Below, one piece after another: positions 49,661 through 61,774 of a DNA stretch of 64,000 bases; the first letter of the stretch is position 1, and every line of letters starts with the position of its first letter. Made by a program: the position numbers and the translations under genes. The stretch is from Brevipalpus yothersi (Eukaryota > Arthropoda > Arachnida > Trombidiformes > Tenuipalpidae), in contig QZCP01000168.1 of NCBI GenBank assembly GCA_003956705.1, positions 32,654-96,653 of the forward strand, in the 5' to 3' direction. The notes beneath the pieces were generated by a model. That model made no database searches. It saw nothing but the letters and a program-made list of their open reading frames with translations, and had not been told where the DNA came from.

Positions 49661-49905
49661 TGTGATCAAACGTTGTGGACATACTCCGGCCAATGTAGAT
49701 GAAAAATCTTGAATTGCATCTCTGTGCCTTTTTTTGCCCGTATTTCCCTTCTTGAGAAAAAACTTCAAATAATACAAACTCCAACTTTGGAGAATTTTTA
49801 AACCAACAATATCTGACAATTTTTCCCATTCAGTATGTGATTTTGTACATTAAGATGATTCACTGGAAGACTCAACCTGTATTGTAATTTTTTGCCCTAT
49901 TGACT
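49661..49905 (+). pseudogene. Fragment of zinc-finger gene last exon and 3' flank
   Basis: GTGATCAAACGTTGTGGACA through CCAATGTAGATGA copies 44160-44202. The copy then skips about 135 bases of coding sequence, resumes at the terminal AAATCTTGA and continues through the 3' flank. No frame remains. It is a truncated duplicate, not a processed cDNA, because it carries flank beyond the gene. Confidence 0.85.
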
Positions 49906-50261
49906 CGAAGAAGGATGAGCTAATCCTCTAATTTTTCACTCACAATTTTCAGTTTTCAATACATTTAATAACCATTACCACTCACATGAAGCTCTATTCA
50001 TGATGCATCACATATCCTGCCTTGGTGAAAATTTTTCCCAATTCATTATCTTGCAAGTTCTGAGAAATAGCCTCAACATAAGATACCATACCTTTCAATA
50101 TCTAGAATTCATTGGTTCCCTTTTAACTGTGAATCTAAAGAGAACTATCGTATGCTGGGTATCTTTTTGTTTTTCTGAGAATTATCCAATAAGTAGCAAA
50201 TCTTCCGGGAAAAATAAGAACTTACCATTATTGTATTGATCAAAAACTAAGGCCTCTCTCT

Positions 50262-50350
50262 CCATGAGTTTTTTTGCTCAATATTTTGCTCACTCTGAAT
50301 TTTTTATCAATTTTTTCCATCATTTCATCAGTTCCTACAAATGCACAACG
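50262..50350 (+). repeat. Fragment of 61.9 kb gene leader region
   Basis: Shares GCTCAATATTTTGCTC, CATCATTTCATCAG and CCTACAAATGCAC with 61850-61925 and 29399-29480. Confidence 0.75.
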
Positions 50351-51341
50351 GACAGTGGACCCTTTTCTCCCTTAAAAGTTTTCACCATCGTTTCCATTTC
50401 AAAATACCCTTGGCTCAGCTTGTTCTCTTGCTTCATTGTCAATGGTCAAATCACCCATCACTTCACGTATTTGATATCTTAGCATCCAAATTTGATCATG
50501 GTCCAGAGAAAGTCCTTAAAAACTAATGAGCCGGCTGTAATTGCGTTAATTGTATCTCTACGCTGATGGCGCTTATTATTCAAACTTTGAATTATAATTC
50601 AAAGGTTGATATTACCTTCAGTTTCCGCTAGGCGCTGCACTACAGTAAACACAAGTGTATGCTGTAGTAAAAGTGTTGGCTAACGTGAAAATGAAAATAT
50701 GTTCACCTTAAGCTTGAATAGAGAGAGAGAAAGTGAAAAAATATTACCATTCTTTGATCTTGATTACTTCTTGATTAATAAATTGTATGTGTAAATGTGA
50801 GTGTGTGGATTAATAGGAATTGATAATGAAATCATAATCATATTGTGATATTTGATGAATTGTTGGTGAATGAGTGTCCTTTACTAATTGTTGTTGTCCG
50901 ATGGTTGGTTGTGCATATTATAGAGGATGATAAAATGGTTTATATATGTAGCAGATTGATGAGCAAAATAAATTGCAAAAACAGAGGTGTTACTACATCA
51001 AAATCATCATCTCAAATCAATACTATCAAGTATAACAATTTTGATCATCAAAAGTATCATCATCAACAACATTTATTGTGGAAGCCAAATAGATTGATTC
51101 AAGATATTGATAGTGGAAATTGTATCTTCATTGATTTTGTTTCATCCACTTTCCACCTTATTATTAGTGTAAACGATCAAGATCAAGATCATCATAATCA
51201 CATTTTACATTGCATTTACTCACTTTCTCTCTGCCATTTCATCATCATCACTGCAATTAACAGTATCAATTGTATGAGCAGTGTGCCAAGAACGACTCTA
51301 ATTGGTAAACAATTGTCTGGAATAGTAAATTTAGCGGGACC

Positions 51342-53961
51342 ATGAATTGTGCTTCTGGTCAAGATTCCAGAGAAATAAACTCTGTTCTCGGTGGCACTAC
51401 TCTAGCCTCCATCACTGGTAAAGAGGATACTGTTAAAAGTCAATTTATCACCAGAGAAGGTACCTATAAACTTATGAACTCAAGTGATTATTGTCGAACC
51501 AACCGAGTTGGATATACTGCAACTCCCCAAACCATTACACCGGTAAAGTGTTCCTTTGTACACTTACCCGGTTCACCCAATAATTGTGACAAGATATGCT
51601 TTAATGTGGGCAAAGATTTATATGTATACAATTACAAAGGAGTCAAAAAGGTTGGTCTTTATTGACATTCCATGAAAATTAATCATTCATACCAAACTAT
51701 GAAGCTTTCTCTCATGTCTATTGATATAAGCGTTCATCAGTATCGAGAGGCATCGTAACAACAACAACAACAACATCGTTTTATGTTCACATTGGATCTT
51801 TCTATGTCTTGATGATGCCATTTTTTTCTCTTCAATCTTCACTTTTTGCATGCTTATTGATCTTACCTCTTTTTTACATTCTTAAATTGATTGTTTATTT
51901 TCATCTTTGATCTGATAATCATAATAATCATCTGACAGTCTGATAAACATTTCATTAACTATGAATCTACTTAGAATTGTGTCTTGTATCTCACCTTTCC
52001 ATGAATCCAACAACTTCAATTGTATCTTCTCTTTCTTCCTCTCTTATAATAGGCAACCGATCTCAGCAAACCTATCGATAAAAGAAGCTATAAAGGGACC
52101 TTACCCACCTGTCATGACTTTAATCAATTGAATGTATCATCTGATTGTGTATATTTACTTGTTGGCTTTTCTGCTGGTCAAATTCAATTGGTGGATCCAA
52201 TAAAGAAGGAAATAAGCAAACTTTACAACGAAGAGGTATCCTATGAGCTGAATTTCAACATCTCTTTCCTTCTCTTCTGTCACAAATTTTCCCGAGATTC
52301 AGTATTTCATTTTATAATGTTCACTTCCCAATTATGAATGATTTTCTCCTTTTTCCTTCTCATCTCACAGAGGCTTATTGATAAAACGAAAGTTACTTGC
52401 ATCAAATGGGCACCTGGCTCGATGAATCTGTTTCTCGTTTCACACAGTAGTGGGCAACTCTATGTTTATAAAGAAGATTTACCCTGTGGTTCTACTCCTC
52501 CTCACTATCAAATATTCAAGCAAGGAGAAGGTTTTTCGGTGTATACATGCAAAGCCAAGAGCACTCGTAATCCATTGTATAGGTGGGTCATTGGAGAAGG
52601 TTCCATCAATGAGATAGCATTCTCGCCTTGCTCCAATTATCTTGCAGTCGTAAGCGAAGACGGTTTTCTTCGTGTCTTCAATTATGATACGATGGAGCTG
52701 GTTGGTAGAGTGCGTAGCTACTTTGGAGGTTTATTATGTGTTTGTTGGAGTCCAGATAGTAAATTTGTTGTTGTTGGAGGTGAAGACGATCTCGTTACTG
52801 TATGGTCTTTACCTCAAAAACGTGTGATAGCTCGCGGACAGGGTCACAAATCTTGGGTTAGTGTAGTTGCTTTTGACCCATTCACAACCACAGTTAAACA
52901 ATCTTACGATTCTAATGCCAGTGACGATGAAGTTAAATCCGATGTTCAAGTCCATTCCATAGGTGATTCATCCTCCATTCCTCATAATCATCATTTCAAC
53001 ACTACATCATCCACCACATCTACTTCAAACAATTCTAGTAGTAATTCTAACAAAATTCCCAGAAACTCGCCCACTTCTATTGTTGATTCGAATCAAGCAT
53101 CATCAACTAATCATCGAAGTGTTACAGCAACATCAACTGTCACAAAGTCCACAACATTTTCATCCACCACTTCATCGCCTGCAAGCATAACTTCTTATCG
53201 CTTCGGAAGTGTTGGACAAGACACTCAAATATGTCTATGGGAATTAACTGAAGACATTATCAAGCAAAATGTCGGTCGTTCTCGTACCAGTATTCTTTTG
53301 AGTAGTCCCACTCCTGGTACCAATGCAATTGGTCTGAACATGAGTGGGCTAAGTTTACAGCCCAGTAATAATTTTAGTTCACAAAGTGGCAAAGGATCTA
53401 ATCAATCACAAGCTAACTGTATGAGTAACAATTTTCCTCTATCCGAAACAAATGCATATAACCACACTACCGGCAATCACACCATAAGTCGGACAACAGC
53501 GTCCGAAATCAAAAAGGAACACAAGAGAAATTTCTCGCTAGCATCGCGAAGCAGTGATAAGAATAGTTTAAACAAAGCTAGTCATAGCAGATTATTGGAT
53601 GATCCCATCAGATTACTAGGCACTTCAGTATGTCCACGACTTGATGAAGTTCCCCTCTTGGAGCCTCTTATCTGTAAGAAAATAGCCCATGAACGGCTTA
53701 CCTCTCTAGTGTTTAGAGAAGATTGTTTTGTTACTGCCTGTCAAGAAGGTTATGTTTTCACATGGGCTCGTCCGACTAGATGGGTAAGTTGTCTTCAATA
53801 TTGTATAATATTGTAGGTGAATTTGAAAATTTTCTTAAATCTGATCCCTCTTATGCGTTTATTCATCACAGGAAAGCATACAGATTGCACCCAGCCCAAC
53901 CCCAAGTATTGGAGGAGATGTGAACGAAGTATCAGAAGAATGTGGTTCTACTGTTGTTTGA
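51342..53961 (+). CDS. WDR20: WDR20/DMWD-family WD40 protein (USP12/USP46 activator)
   Basis: Four exons, 51342-51650, 52053-52235, 52371-53783 and 53872-53961, give 664 residues. Family blocks include SQFITREGTYKL, DKICFNVGKDLYVYNYKGV, DLSKPIDKRSYKGTLPTCHD, LLVGFSAGQIQLVDPIKKE, THYKG-type WD repeats, VCWSPDSKFVVVGGEDDLVT, FGSVGQDTQICLWELTEDII and PLLEPLICKKIAHERLTSLV. In other animals WDR20 joins UAF1 to activate the deubiquitinases USP12 and USP46. A Ser/Thr-rich insert (about residues 290-350) and a second loop (about 380-470) make it longer than human WDR20 (569 aa). The tail ends STVV, a possible class I PDZ ligand. The donor after exon 1 is weak (GTTGGT), but the phase and protein are right. 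The start ATG gives a plausible short N terminus. Confidence 0.94.
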
Positions 53962-54057
53962 TATTCTCACTCTAAATCTCTTCAAAGTGCCACAAGATTT
54001 GTCTCAACAGATAAAAGTGGCTTTGTTCCACCATAGCTACAGCATCAAAATTTGTAA

Positions 54058-54063
54058 AATAAA
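54058..54063 (+). terminator. Poly(A) signal of WDR20
   Basis: AATAAA 97 bases after the stop codon. Confidence 0.55.
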
Positions 54064-54540
54064 CTTTTCTAGTCTTGTACAAACCAAACCGAGAAGAGTT
54101 GTTATTCGATAAGTTGACTGTTATTGCGTTATGAATGATTTCATTTTGTTATAAGTTGAGGAAATCAAGCGAAATCTGAGCCAAGAAGCCAAATCTGTTG
54201 ATTTGATCAAGTAGCGATCGAAATGAATCGATGGCTTCCAAACATCTCTTGACTCAATCATAGACGGAGCTGATTAAGAACATTCTTCCTTAGATCTGCC
54301 GATTTATCTCTGAGGGTTTAATCGATACGTGTTGATGTACCGATATTTGTGTCCATCTCTATTATGCAGCGTATACCGTATATTCGCGCTTTTAAGAAAC
54401 AACAGTAGAAGCTACAGATTAGCACTGTTAAAGGCAGGACTTGAAAGCGAGTAAACGGTATGTTGTGTGTGGTTGTGAGAACTCGAAGGTTCAGGATTTC
54501 CAAACGGACACATCTCATGGATAAGCCACGTAAGGCTTAT
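54064..54540. other. Intergenic between WDR20 and the FAS pseudogene
   Basis: No gene recognised. Overlapping short frames occur on the minus strand at 54318-54624 but have no family features. Confidence 0.45.
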
Positions 54541-55388
54541 ATTCGATGGATTTCGACGGAAACATGAACAAAAAAATCTCATTTCGATTAGTTTTACTGT
54601 GTAATCGCACCTCCGAAAAATCAACTTTATTAAGACTAACAGAAGAGCTCAGCAGCCAGATTTTATTCGACTTGTAGATGAGATTTGCCAAAGTTCACCA
54701 GAAAAAATGAGGTATAGAACTTTCCTCATAATTAACGATAAATGTGATCTGATGAAGAGAGTGCGAATTTGTTTAGCACAAAAAATTTCTTCATTTGATT
54801 TAAATTGATTCTGCCAGCATGTTTTCTTGTGTCGATCAGTTGAATGAAGAACCTTTCCTAAAGTTCATCTGAGTATCTTTACGTCAAATCATTCAGTTCG
54901 TAATATTCATCTGAGAGATCCTGAGTTTGTGGAAGTTTCTGATCATATTATTGCTAGAAAGGTTATTCTCTCTGCCCCCCGGATATCTGTGTTTAATCTA
55001 GAAACATTTCGCTCTATTCCATCATACCATATGTATATTATGTTAACATCGAAAAGGCTTATCATTGAGGAAGTGAATGAATTTCTAACGATTCAGAGCT
55101 CAATTTTCATGTAGTTTTCATATCTTGATCATTCTTATGCTTCATGGAGTCTTATTTTTTAAGATCCTGATGATACGAGATAAGAAATAAACGAACATAA
55201 TGTTTCAAATGAACCTTGAGGAAATTATTCATAGTTGAACGTAAATATCGATATCGAACCTCACTTTTGTGCAACATGGAAGAGAAAAGATTGCATTTCT
55301 GTTCCAACAGTTTTGAAACACGTCACTCTAAATCAGGGAGTTTAATAAATAAAATTTCCCAATTTTTTGAGTAGAGTAAGATTTTTTC

Positions 55389-55395
<7 letters not shown>
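54541..55395 (+). pseudogene. Internally deleted fatty acid synthase pseudogene
   Basis: Collinear with the FAS-like gene but missing two large blocks. 54541-54865 matches 31095-31430 (KS-MAT linker and degenerate MAT). 54866-55015 matches about 32000-32130 (start of DH, with VSDHIIA still readable). 55016-55395 matches 36655-37035 (last TE codons, the stop region and the 3' flank). Frameshifts and early stops interrupt it, and KS, ER, KR, ACP and most of TE are gone. Because it carries the non-coding 3' flank and no poly(A), it arose by DNA duplication. It keeps the MAT-degenerate version of the sequence. Confidence 0.93.

Positions 55396-55422
<27 letters not shown>
55390..55422 (+). repeat. 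(CT)n
   Basis: About 16 CT units at the end of the FAS pseudogene flank. The parent has a shorter CT run at the same place (37032-37045), so the tract has changed length since duplication. Confidence 0.95.
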
Positions 55423-55424
<2 letters not shown>

Positions 55425-55615
55425 GTTTCTCTGTCATTGTACCAATATTTCTGATCAATCCAACCCTAATCTCATTCGTCATTGAGATTAAGGTGACCGA
55501 TTGATGACATCCAGGCGAAACTGCCTTGCTCAGGTCTGGTTGAGAGAAATATGGAAAGAGAGAGGAAAACTCACTCTTCACTTTTAGGCCAAAGACTGAG
55601 ACTTCATTCTGTTAA
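55425..55615 (+). repeat. TC-associated dispersed repeat, copy A
   Basis: Resembles 61320-61500: both contain ...CATTGAGAT or CATCGAGAT, CACCGATTGA or GACCGATTGA, ATCCAGGCGA, GCTCAGG, then GAGAGAGGAAAAC, and both follow a CT tract. Divergence is considerable. Confidence 0.7.
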
Positions 55616-56047
55616 ACGGAAATTCTCCTGAGAAAGCAGCCTTTTCGAAGCGTGTACTCAATAAATAGCAAATTTTTTGGAAAGAATAAAGGTTTCCCAT
55701 TATTCCTCTAATAAAAGCTCCGATCTTATGATGTGAAAGAAAATGAATGATTGATTTCTGTCTCTTAGAGTTTAAAAAACGATGGCAAAATCACAGGCAC
55801 ATGAAGAAACCGAAATTTTCATTTCAACATTTTGATTGTCAATCTTCTATACATTCAAAGCACGATACCTGAGAACTACTTAATCAATAAGTAACAAACT
55901 AACTCGGCTTACAAAATTCTTAACCCAATGTTCATTGGAAACAACCATTCCTTGATAATAGCTCAGACACTTAGCTATTCAATTTTACCAGAGAATTTTA
56001 ACTAGAGCATTTATTTAAGCAGAAGAAAAACTAAAGTTTTGTCTCGC

Positions 56048-56049
<2 letters not shown>

Positions 56050-56106
<57 letters not shown>
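56050..56106 (+). repeat. (AG)n
   Basis: About 28 GA units. Confidence 0.95.
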
Positions 56107-56107
<1 letters not shown>

Positions 56108-56178
56108 AAAAATTTTCCAGGCAAAGTTGAAAATTTGGTCCAGAATGAGAGTTGAGCTCATAAGCTTCCCAGCCATTG

Positions 56179-56181
<3 letters not shown>

Positions 56182-56221
<40 letters not shown>

Positions 56222-56244
56222 GAGAGAGGAAGAGAGAGAAAGAA
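56182..56244 (+). repeat. (GA)n with degenerate tail
   Basis: Pure GA to 56218, then GAAGAGAGAG-type degenerate repeats. Confidence 0.95.
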
Positions 56245-57766
56245 AAACAAGCGGCCTGATGACTTACTATGACTTTTGGTGATTCTTCTTCGAAGCTTAA
56301 CTGTTGTTAACGAGGAACTTTTGCCTTCATTTTGCCAACTCAGTTTGCCTCCATATGTATGTCCTTGTATGTCTGTGTGTTTTTCTGTGAATCTGTGGAC
56401 CTTATCAGGTGCTAACTCTTCGATACCTTATGTGACCATTTAATCTGTGTTCTTCATCAAACAACTCGAATGTTTCATACTTCACATTGATTTTTCGCGC
56501 CATTCTACTGACCGGCTAAAAGAAGATGATATAAATTTTTGAAATTTCAATCCCATGTATTATCTCTTGATTGCCTTCAGACAAAAAGTCTAGTTTTTTT
56601 CGGCATGTTGATCTCCCATAATCACAAAAACTGTTTGATGGAAATCTTTTCACTACGTTCGTCACTATCGAAATCAATCTTAATATATTATTATTGTTTT
56701 AATTCAGCTTTAATTTTACTACTAACTAATTGTGAGCCTATTTTAGGTAAGAATAAGATTGTTTGATTGTTTTTTTCTCCATTAGATTTCAAAATAATAA
56801 GAAAGAGCAATCTTCTCATATTCAACAGCAAAATCAACAAAATTCTCATCACCGGAAGTATTCAACTCTTATCATGGACTATCTCCATTCGAATCGTTAA
56901 GCTCTTGGTATGTAACAATTCAAACAATTTCTTTCTCATTACCTAGGGCAAGCTCCTCTCTCTTTCTCTTTCTCTTTTCCGTAAGTTTTGCTTTATAACT
57001 CAACTATCCAGAGACTTGAGCTATTCTGAGCTGTATTTAGAATTGAGAGAATTGCTACTCTTGGAATGCAAATTCTTCTTTCCCAAGTTCTTTTTCCTCA
57101 ACTTTGGCCTCAACTTTCCGCTCATCTCGAAGTCGAGTATAGCTAGTTAGTGATGAGCTCTTGTCAAAGTCTCACATTTCTTCCCATAGCCTCGCGTTCA
57201 GATGCTGTTCAAGTTGAGACTAGCTGGCAATTGAGTGTCGTTGGTCCAGAACGAAAATTAGGTCTTGATTTTAACTCAAGAGCTGTCAATTTTTTGGCTC
57301 TCAATTTTGTTCTCCACAACCGAAATTGATAACTACTAGCCAATCGGATTTGTGGAGAGAACAATTTGGGCTCAAATCATATCAATTTTAACGAGAGTAC
57401 ATTGGATAAAATGGGAGATAAATTGATGAGTTTAAAGTACTTGATATGTGGCTGTAATTGTTTTAGGCATTTGTTTTATGTTCAAAAAGAATCATTTGAT
57501 ATTGGTTGAATATGGAGCCTCAAGTGTTTAGAGCAAGTAAAATTTGACTTTCCAGTAATTTTGCCGGTTTTAGTATCTTAAATATAGTTTTTTTCCAAAC
57601 GGATATGAGCAAGAAATAGGAATAGAAGGAAAAAATGTTAGCACTTTAATTGATCAACTTTAGTTATTTATTATTGCTATGAATACCTAATATTCATCTT
57701 CTCCACTTATCACATCTCATCTACACATCTGATCACTGATTCTCCATCTCTATCTCTATCATCCAG

Positions 57767-58045
57767 GAATTTATCGTCCAGATCAAATTTTATGGAGACA
57801 TCCAATGATGATGAGAATAAATTTAATTTACCACCATCATCCTCGACAAACCAATCAACAGCATCCACATCATCACCACTTGTGCCATCCGCATCATTAT
57901 CCATCTCTCATCATAAGTCACCAGTCCAGGGATCATCAAAAAATTTTACTCCACATTCTTTTGGTGAGACAGATTCTCCATTTATCAATCACCTCAGAAG
58001 TGTGAAATTTCCAGAATTATTTTGATATTGATCAATGAGGGTCGG

Positions 58046-58100
<55 letters not shown>

Positions 58101-59439
58101 TAAGTAGATATAAAATTCTCTCCACATCACTCTTCTATTCATCCTCCAGTGAGGGATTGAAAACCTTTCATGAAGTCATCAACTTTTCAAGTGCATGATG
58201 ATTTGAACATTATTATTGAATATTGAAAAAAAGGCACAACTTCCCACCTACTTGTCATCATCTGCAATGCGATTTGAGGCCATAAAAAAGCAGATGATCA
58301 TATTGTACATGGTAGAGGAATAGAAAGAGAAAAATGATAATTTTCCGAAACCATAACATCTTATTCAAACCTTTTAATGCATCTTTTTCACTTTTCTCTC
58401 GTATTTTTTCTTTTTCAATTCAGATTTTGACACCAACAATTCGGGTAGCGTTGGAAGTGATACCAACAATAGCAGTAAATCAATTATACTGAAAAAAGGT
58501 CTATCCAATGTGACCAGAACAACCGGTGACAATGTTGCCCTCAAATGTGACTTTATTTCTACTACTGGTGATAAGAAAATTAAAGTTGATTGGTTCAAAA
58601 ATATGGTGCTAATCGAATCAGATGAGGATAAAATAACAATCAAAACAAGTTTCAAAAAGATGCCTAATTCTCAAAAATCTGAGCACAAATTGATCTCATC
58701 CAGATTACGTTTAAGCAAGGTGAATGTATTCGATTCCGGCTTCTTCAGGTGTGAAGCTTCCGATTCAAATGATTCGGTGGAAAGTGAAGCTGTACTCAAA
58801 ATTGAAGCAGGTAAGCTACCTGTACAAGTGTCAAAAATCATTTCTCATCTTTTAGCCTCCTTTCTACCTCCCTCCTCCCCAAGGCCCTAAGCAATTCAAT
58901 CTGATATCCTAATCTTGGGTCGCATCATATTTGCACAATTTTCATCTTCCTCAAAATACCGCATTCTCTCACGTTGCATGTGTGTGTTGATTCAGGGAAC
59001 CAAAAAAAGAAACATTATTTCAGTGGGCAAGATATTTGAGAAGAAAATTTTCTTGAGGAACCATGTTATAGTTACACCAAGATCACTGGAACAGTTTACA
59101 GTAGAGAGGCTTTTGGTCATGAGGTTTCAAATGTTTTTTCTCCTAGTATTTAATTATAGAGAACACAGAACTCAAGTGATACATAATTTGAAAATGAGAG
59201 TTTCAAACCGGATGGACAAGCTCTCACGTTTATGTGTGAAAAGTTTTTCCAAAACTACTTTCCTGATTAATGTGCTGAAAATTTTTCTGGATCATTTTAG
59301 CAGATTTATTGATTCCTGAATATTTTCTCTCTCTCTCTCTCTCCATGATATTTCCAGGAGATGAACCAGTCACTTATTCATCAATTTCTGCAGACACTTT
59401 GCACGTTCAACCATCGTTCATGGGCTTCAATTCAGCAAG
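57767..59439 (+). CDS. Partial gene with one Ig domain (neuregulin/vein-like or receptor ectodomain)
   Basis: Three exons are compatible in acceptor, donor and phase: 57767-57963, 58424-58810 and 59358-59439. The first is Ser/Thr-rich (SSSTNQSTASTSSPLVPSAS). The second encodes a complete I-set or C2 Ig domain of about 100 residues: the first Cys in NVALKCDF, Trp in KVDWFKN, then SRLRLSKVNVFDSGFFRCEA with the DxGxxxC motif. The third begins GDEPVTYSSISADTLHVQPS and ends in phase 2. The gene continues past 59439, and no upstream start with signal peptide was found. The combination of a Ser/Thr-rich region followed by Ig resembles neuregulin or vein, and Ror-type ectodomains are another option. 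No EGF, Frizzled or kinase exon is visible to settle it. Confidence 0.7.
58050..58096 (+). repeat. (TC)n in Ig-gene intron
   Basis: About 23 TC units in the intron between the Ser/Thr-rich exon and the Ig exon. Confidence 0.95.
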
Positions 59440-60576
59440 GTAAGCATGAAACTTTGTCTTCTCTTTCCATCTTTATCATGTGTGTTCTGTTTGTTGAATC
59501 ATTTTCTTTTTCTCTTCTTGATAATCATTCACCATTACTTTATCACTAAACGCCCCTGTCAGGCACCTAAATGGCCAATTTAAAAAACCCAGGGTGCTGT
59601 AGATAGATGAAAGGGGGGAAAGAAATTCTCTTTTCCGGTTCTGCTAAAAGAAGATTAAGAAAAATTTATTCCCAAATCTTTTGCTTAAGCTACCCGCTCG
59701 CTTATCATAACTAATGAATATTCAAATGAGTATCACTGAATATCGGATAGAAGCGGGAAAATATAGCTTCTGGTGTTGCTTTGCCGGTACGATAAGGCCA
59801 ACTTTTGACGGCTCATCAACGTGTCATTTGGGTTGTGATATGGAGAACAGCTAATCGGCCGAATGAGATAGGAAGTGATGGTGGTAGGTCGTCCGGTCTA
59901 AGGAAAATCGGGCCACCAACAGAGTATATCATGTGTGTACTTCAAGTATATATACATTCACACTGATTGGTCTTGATCAGCCCAAAATAGCCGGGCTCAA
60001 TGTATATACCATTTGAACACCAGGCATCCTGTGCTCCAGGCTGTTTATCTTTTCTCTCTCTCTTTCACTTTGTTTCGATAAGTCTGTGGTTTTGCTTAGT
60101 TAATCTCAATGAATGATACTCTGAACTTATGTTCAATATTTTCACTCACATTCACACATAACCATTTCAAGCGAATGGAAGATGAAAGAATGGATAGCTT
60201 ACTCGGATGAGAAAATTTTTTTCCCATACTTGCTCCGTTTTTATGATGATATTTTCATGAATCATGTTAATCCTATCGAGTTTTGACGAGTTTACGCTTG
60301 AAAATTTGGAATGAAAAATCAGCAAAAAGCATTAAGTTTGGCCAAGTTTTTTTCCCTCCATTTTTTGAGTTGAACAACTCTTATTCTACATTCTTTTCTC
60401 GTTTCCATCAAAAAAGCTACAAAATTGGAGAAAAAACCTTCAACGAAACCAGTGTAAAGTTCAGATTGCTCTCTCTATATATCTTGAAAAAATTGAACAA
60501 TCTTGAGGGCGTTGAATTATGAGGAACCCGAAACGAAAAAGGTCAAGTTGCTCTCTTTATTCATATTTACTCTCCA

Positions 60577-60580
<4 letters not shown>

Positions 60581-60619
<39 letters not shown>

Positions 60620-60632
60620 CTCTCTCTCTCTT
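60581..60632 (+). repeat. (TC)n with TATC interruptions
   Basis: TC units broken by TATCTATC in the middle. Confidence 0.95.
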
Positions 60633-61319
60633 TCCTCATCTTCTCAGCATGAATCCTCTCCATGCTCATCACGCTGGCCACCCTGAGGTCGGCAGCACCA
60701 ATACTTCACCCAGACCCAGGAGAGAGGCCAAAAAAGCGGGCCACGAAAGAGCATATCTCTCTCTCTTTCCCAACTACTGTCCATATGAGGCCGAAATTTT
60801 GGAAAATAATGCCGATTGGTTTGAGAGAGGGGAAAGAGTTGGAGATGTGGAAAAACGTTAACTTTACAGTCTTCATTGCAAGTCAAACGGATGCTAACTG
60901 ATTCGGATTGATTATGTTTTGATGAATCGAATGTTGATCTGGAAAAGCAAAGCAGTTGAGTTGAGAAGAAGAAAAATGATTGTGACACTGAGCAAGCTGG
61001 CTAAACCTGAACGGAGTAATGGAAAACATGATGACACAAGTGATGAAGATGCTGTGAGTGGAAAGATGACGATGATTGACAGGAAGAGGGAAGAGAGGAA
61101 GAGAGAAAAGCGATCCTTCTCAATATCATGGCCTCAATATATTTATATATATAAATACATATCCAGATTCTTCTTGTTTACATCATCATCCCATCTTTGA
61201 CTGTGTGTGTGTCGGGTTTGTGGCTCTGTTCGATATCCACAAAAATGGATCCATCTTCCAAAATGGCCTTAAACGCTCTTCATCTCTCTCTCTTCCTCTT
61301 TCTTCCTCTCTCTCTCTCT

Positions 61320-61500
61320 CCTCCGCCCTGATCTCGCCCAGCATCGAGATCGAGCCCACCGATTGACATGATCCAGGCGACTCGGAAAAATTGTGCAGCT
61401 CAGGCGCATTGAAAGAGAGAGAGAGAGGAAAACCGAGTCTCAATTATTGATCGAAAACTGAGGCCACTGAATTCGCTGAATGAAAAGTTCTAATAACGGA
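61320..61500 (+). repeat. TC-associated dispersed repeat, copy B
   Basis: See copy A at 55425-55615. It follows a CT-rich stretch and contains GACATGATCCAGGCGA and CTCAGGCGCATTGAAAGAG. Confidence 0.7.
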
Positions 61501-61774
61501 CCAGCCAAACTCTCTCTCTCCTCTCTTCCTTTCTCTTTGTCTACCTCTACCTCTCTCTCTTTCTCTTTCTCTGTCATTGCCAATGTGTGATTCTCTCTTT
61601 CTTTCTCTCTCTCTCTTTCTATCCCCTCATCAGATGCTCACCCGAATGTCTCTCGCGCAATTCTCTCTCTCCAGAAGTTGTTTACCTCTCATTGAATTCG
61701 GTTGCCTCAATAGAGCATTGAGCATTGAGCTCTCACTATTTTTTCGGCTGAGAGTGTGTGGAGGAAGATTTTCT

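Larger units (their letters stand above)
48710..51341. other. Intergenic with repeat fragments
   Basis: No intact gene. It contains the zinc-finger gene relic (49661-49905) and the leader-exon repeat (50262-50350). A stretch near 50165-50240 resembles 55640-55720 (both have CAATAAGTAGCAAAT-like strings). The 50845-51341 open frame merges into the WDR20 start and is probably its 5' UTR. Confidence 0.5.
55616..57766. other. Intergenic or intronic, upstream of Ig exons
   Basis: It holds two (GA)n tracts and AT-rich sequence. At 56787-56905, after an acceptor-like CCATTAG, a Gln/Asn/His-rich frame (QSSHIQQQNQQNSHHRKYST) ends in TAA. It might be a terminal or alternative exon, but I cannot link it in phase to the Ig exons. 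Confidence 0.4.
59440..61774. other. Intronic or intergenic, TC-rich
   Basis: No coding exon recognised. (CT)n tracts lie at 60581-60632, and pyrimidine-rich patches at 61285-61320 and 61500-61620. Open frames at 60649-61200 overlap one another in three frames and have no family features. Confidence 0.45.

Noticed and set aside
50845..51345. 166-codon ORF just before WDR20
   Set aside because: It is His/Ile-rich from CATCAT and ATCATC repeats and overlaps the start of WDR20 in another frame. Likely 5' UTR.
52963..53190. Alternative-frame His/Pro-rich ORF inside WDR20
   Set aside because: Shadow of the Ser/Thr-rich insert in the true frame.
60649..61200. Overlapping plus-strand ORFs with charged composition
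   Set aside because: Three frames are open at once in purine-rich sequence with no domain or splice consistency.
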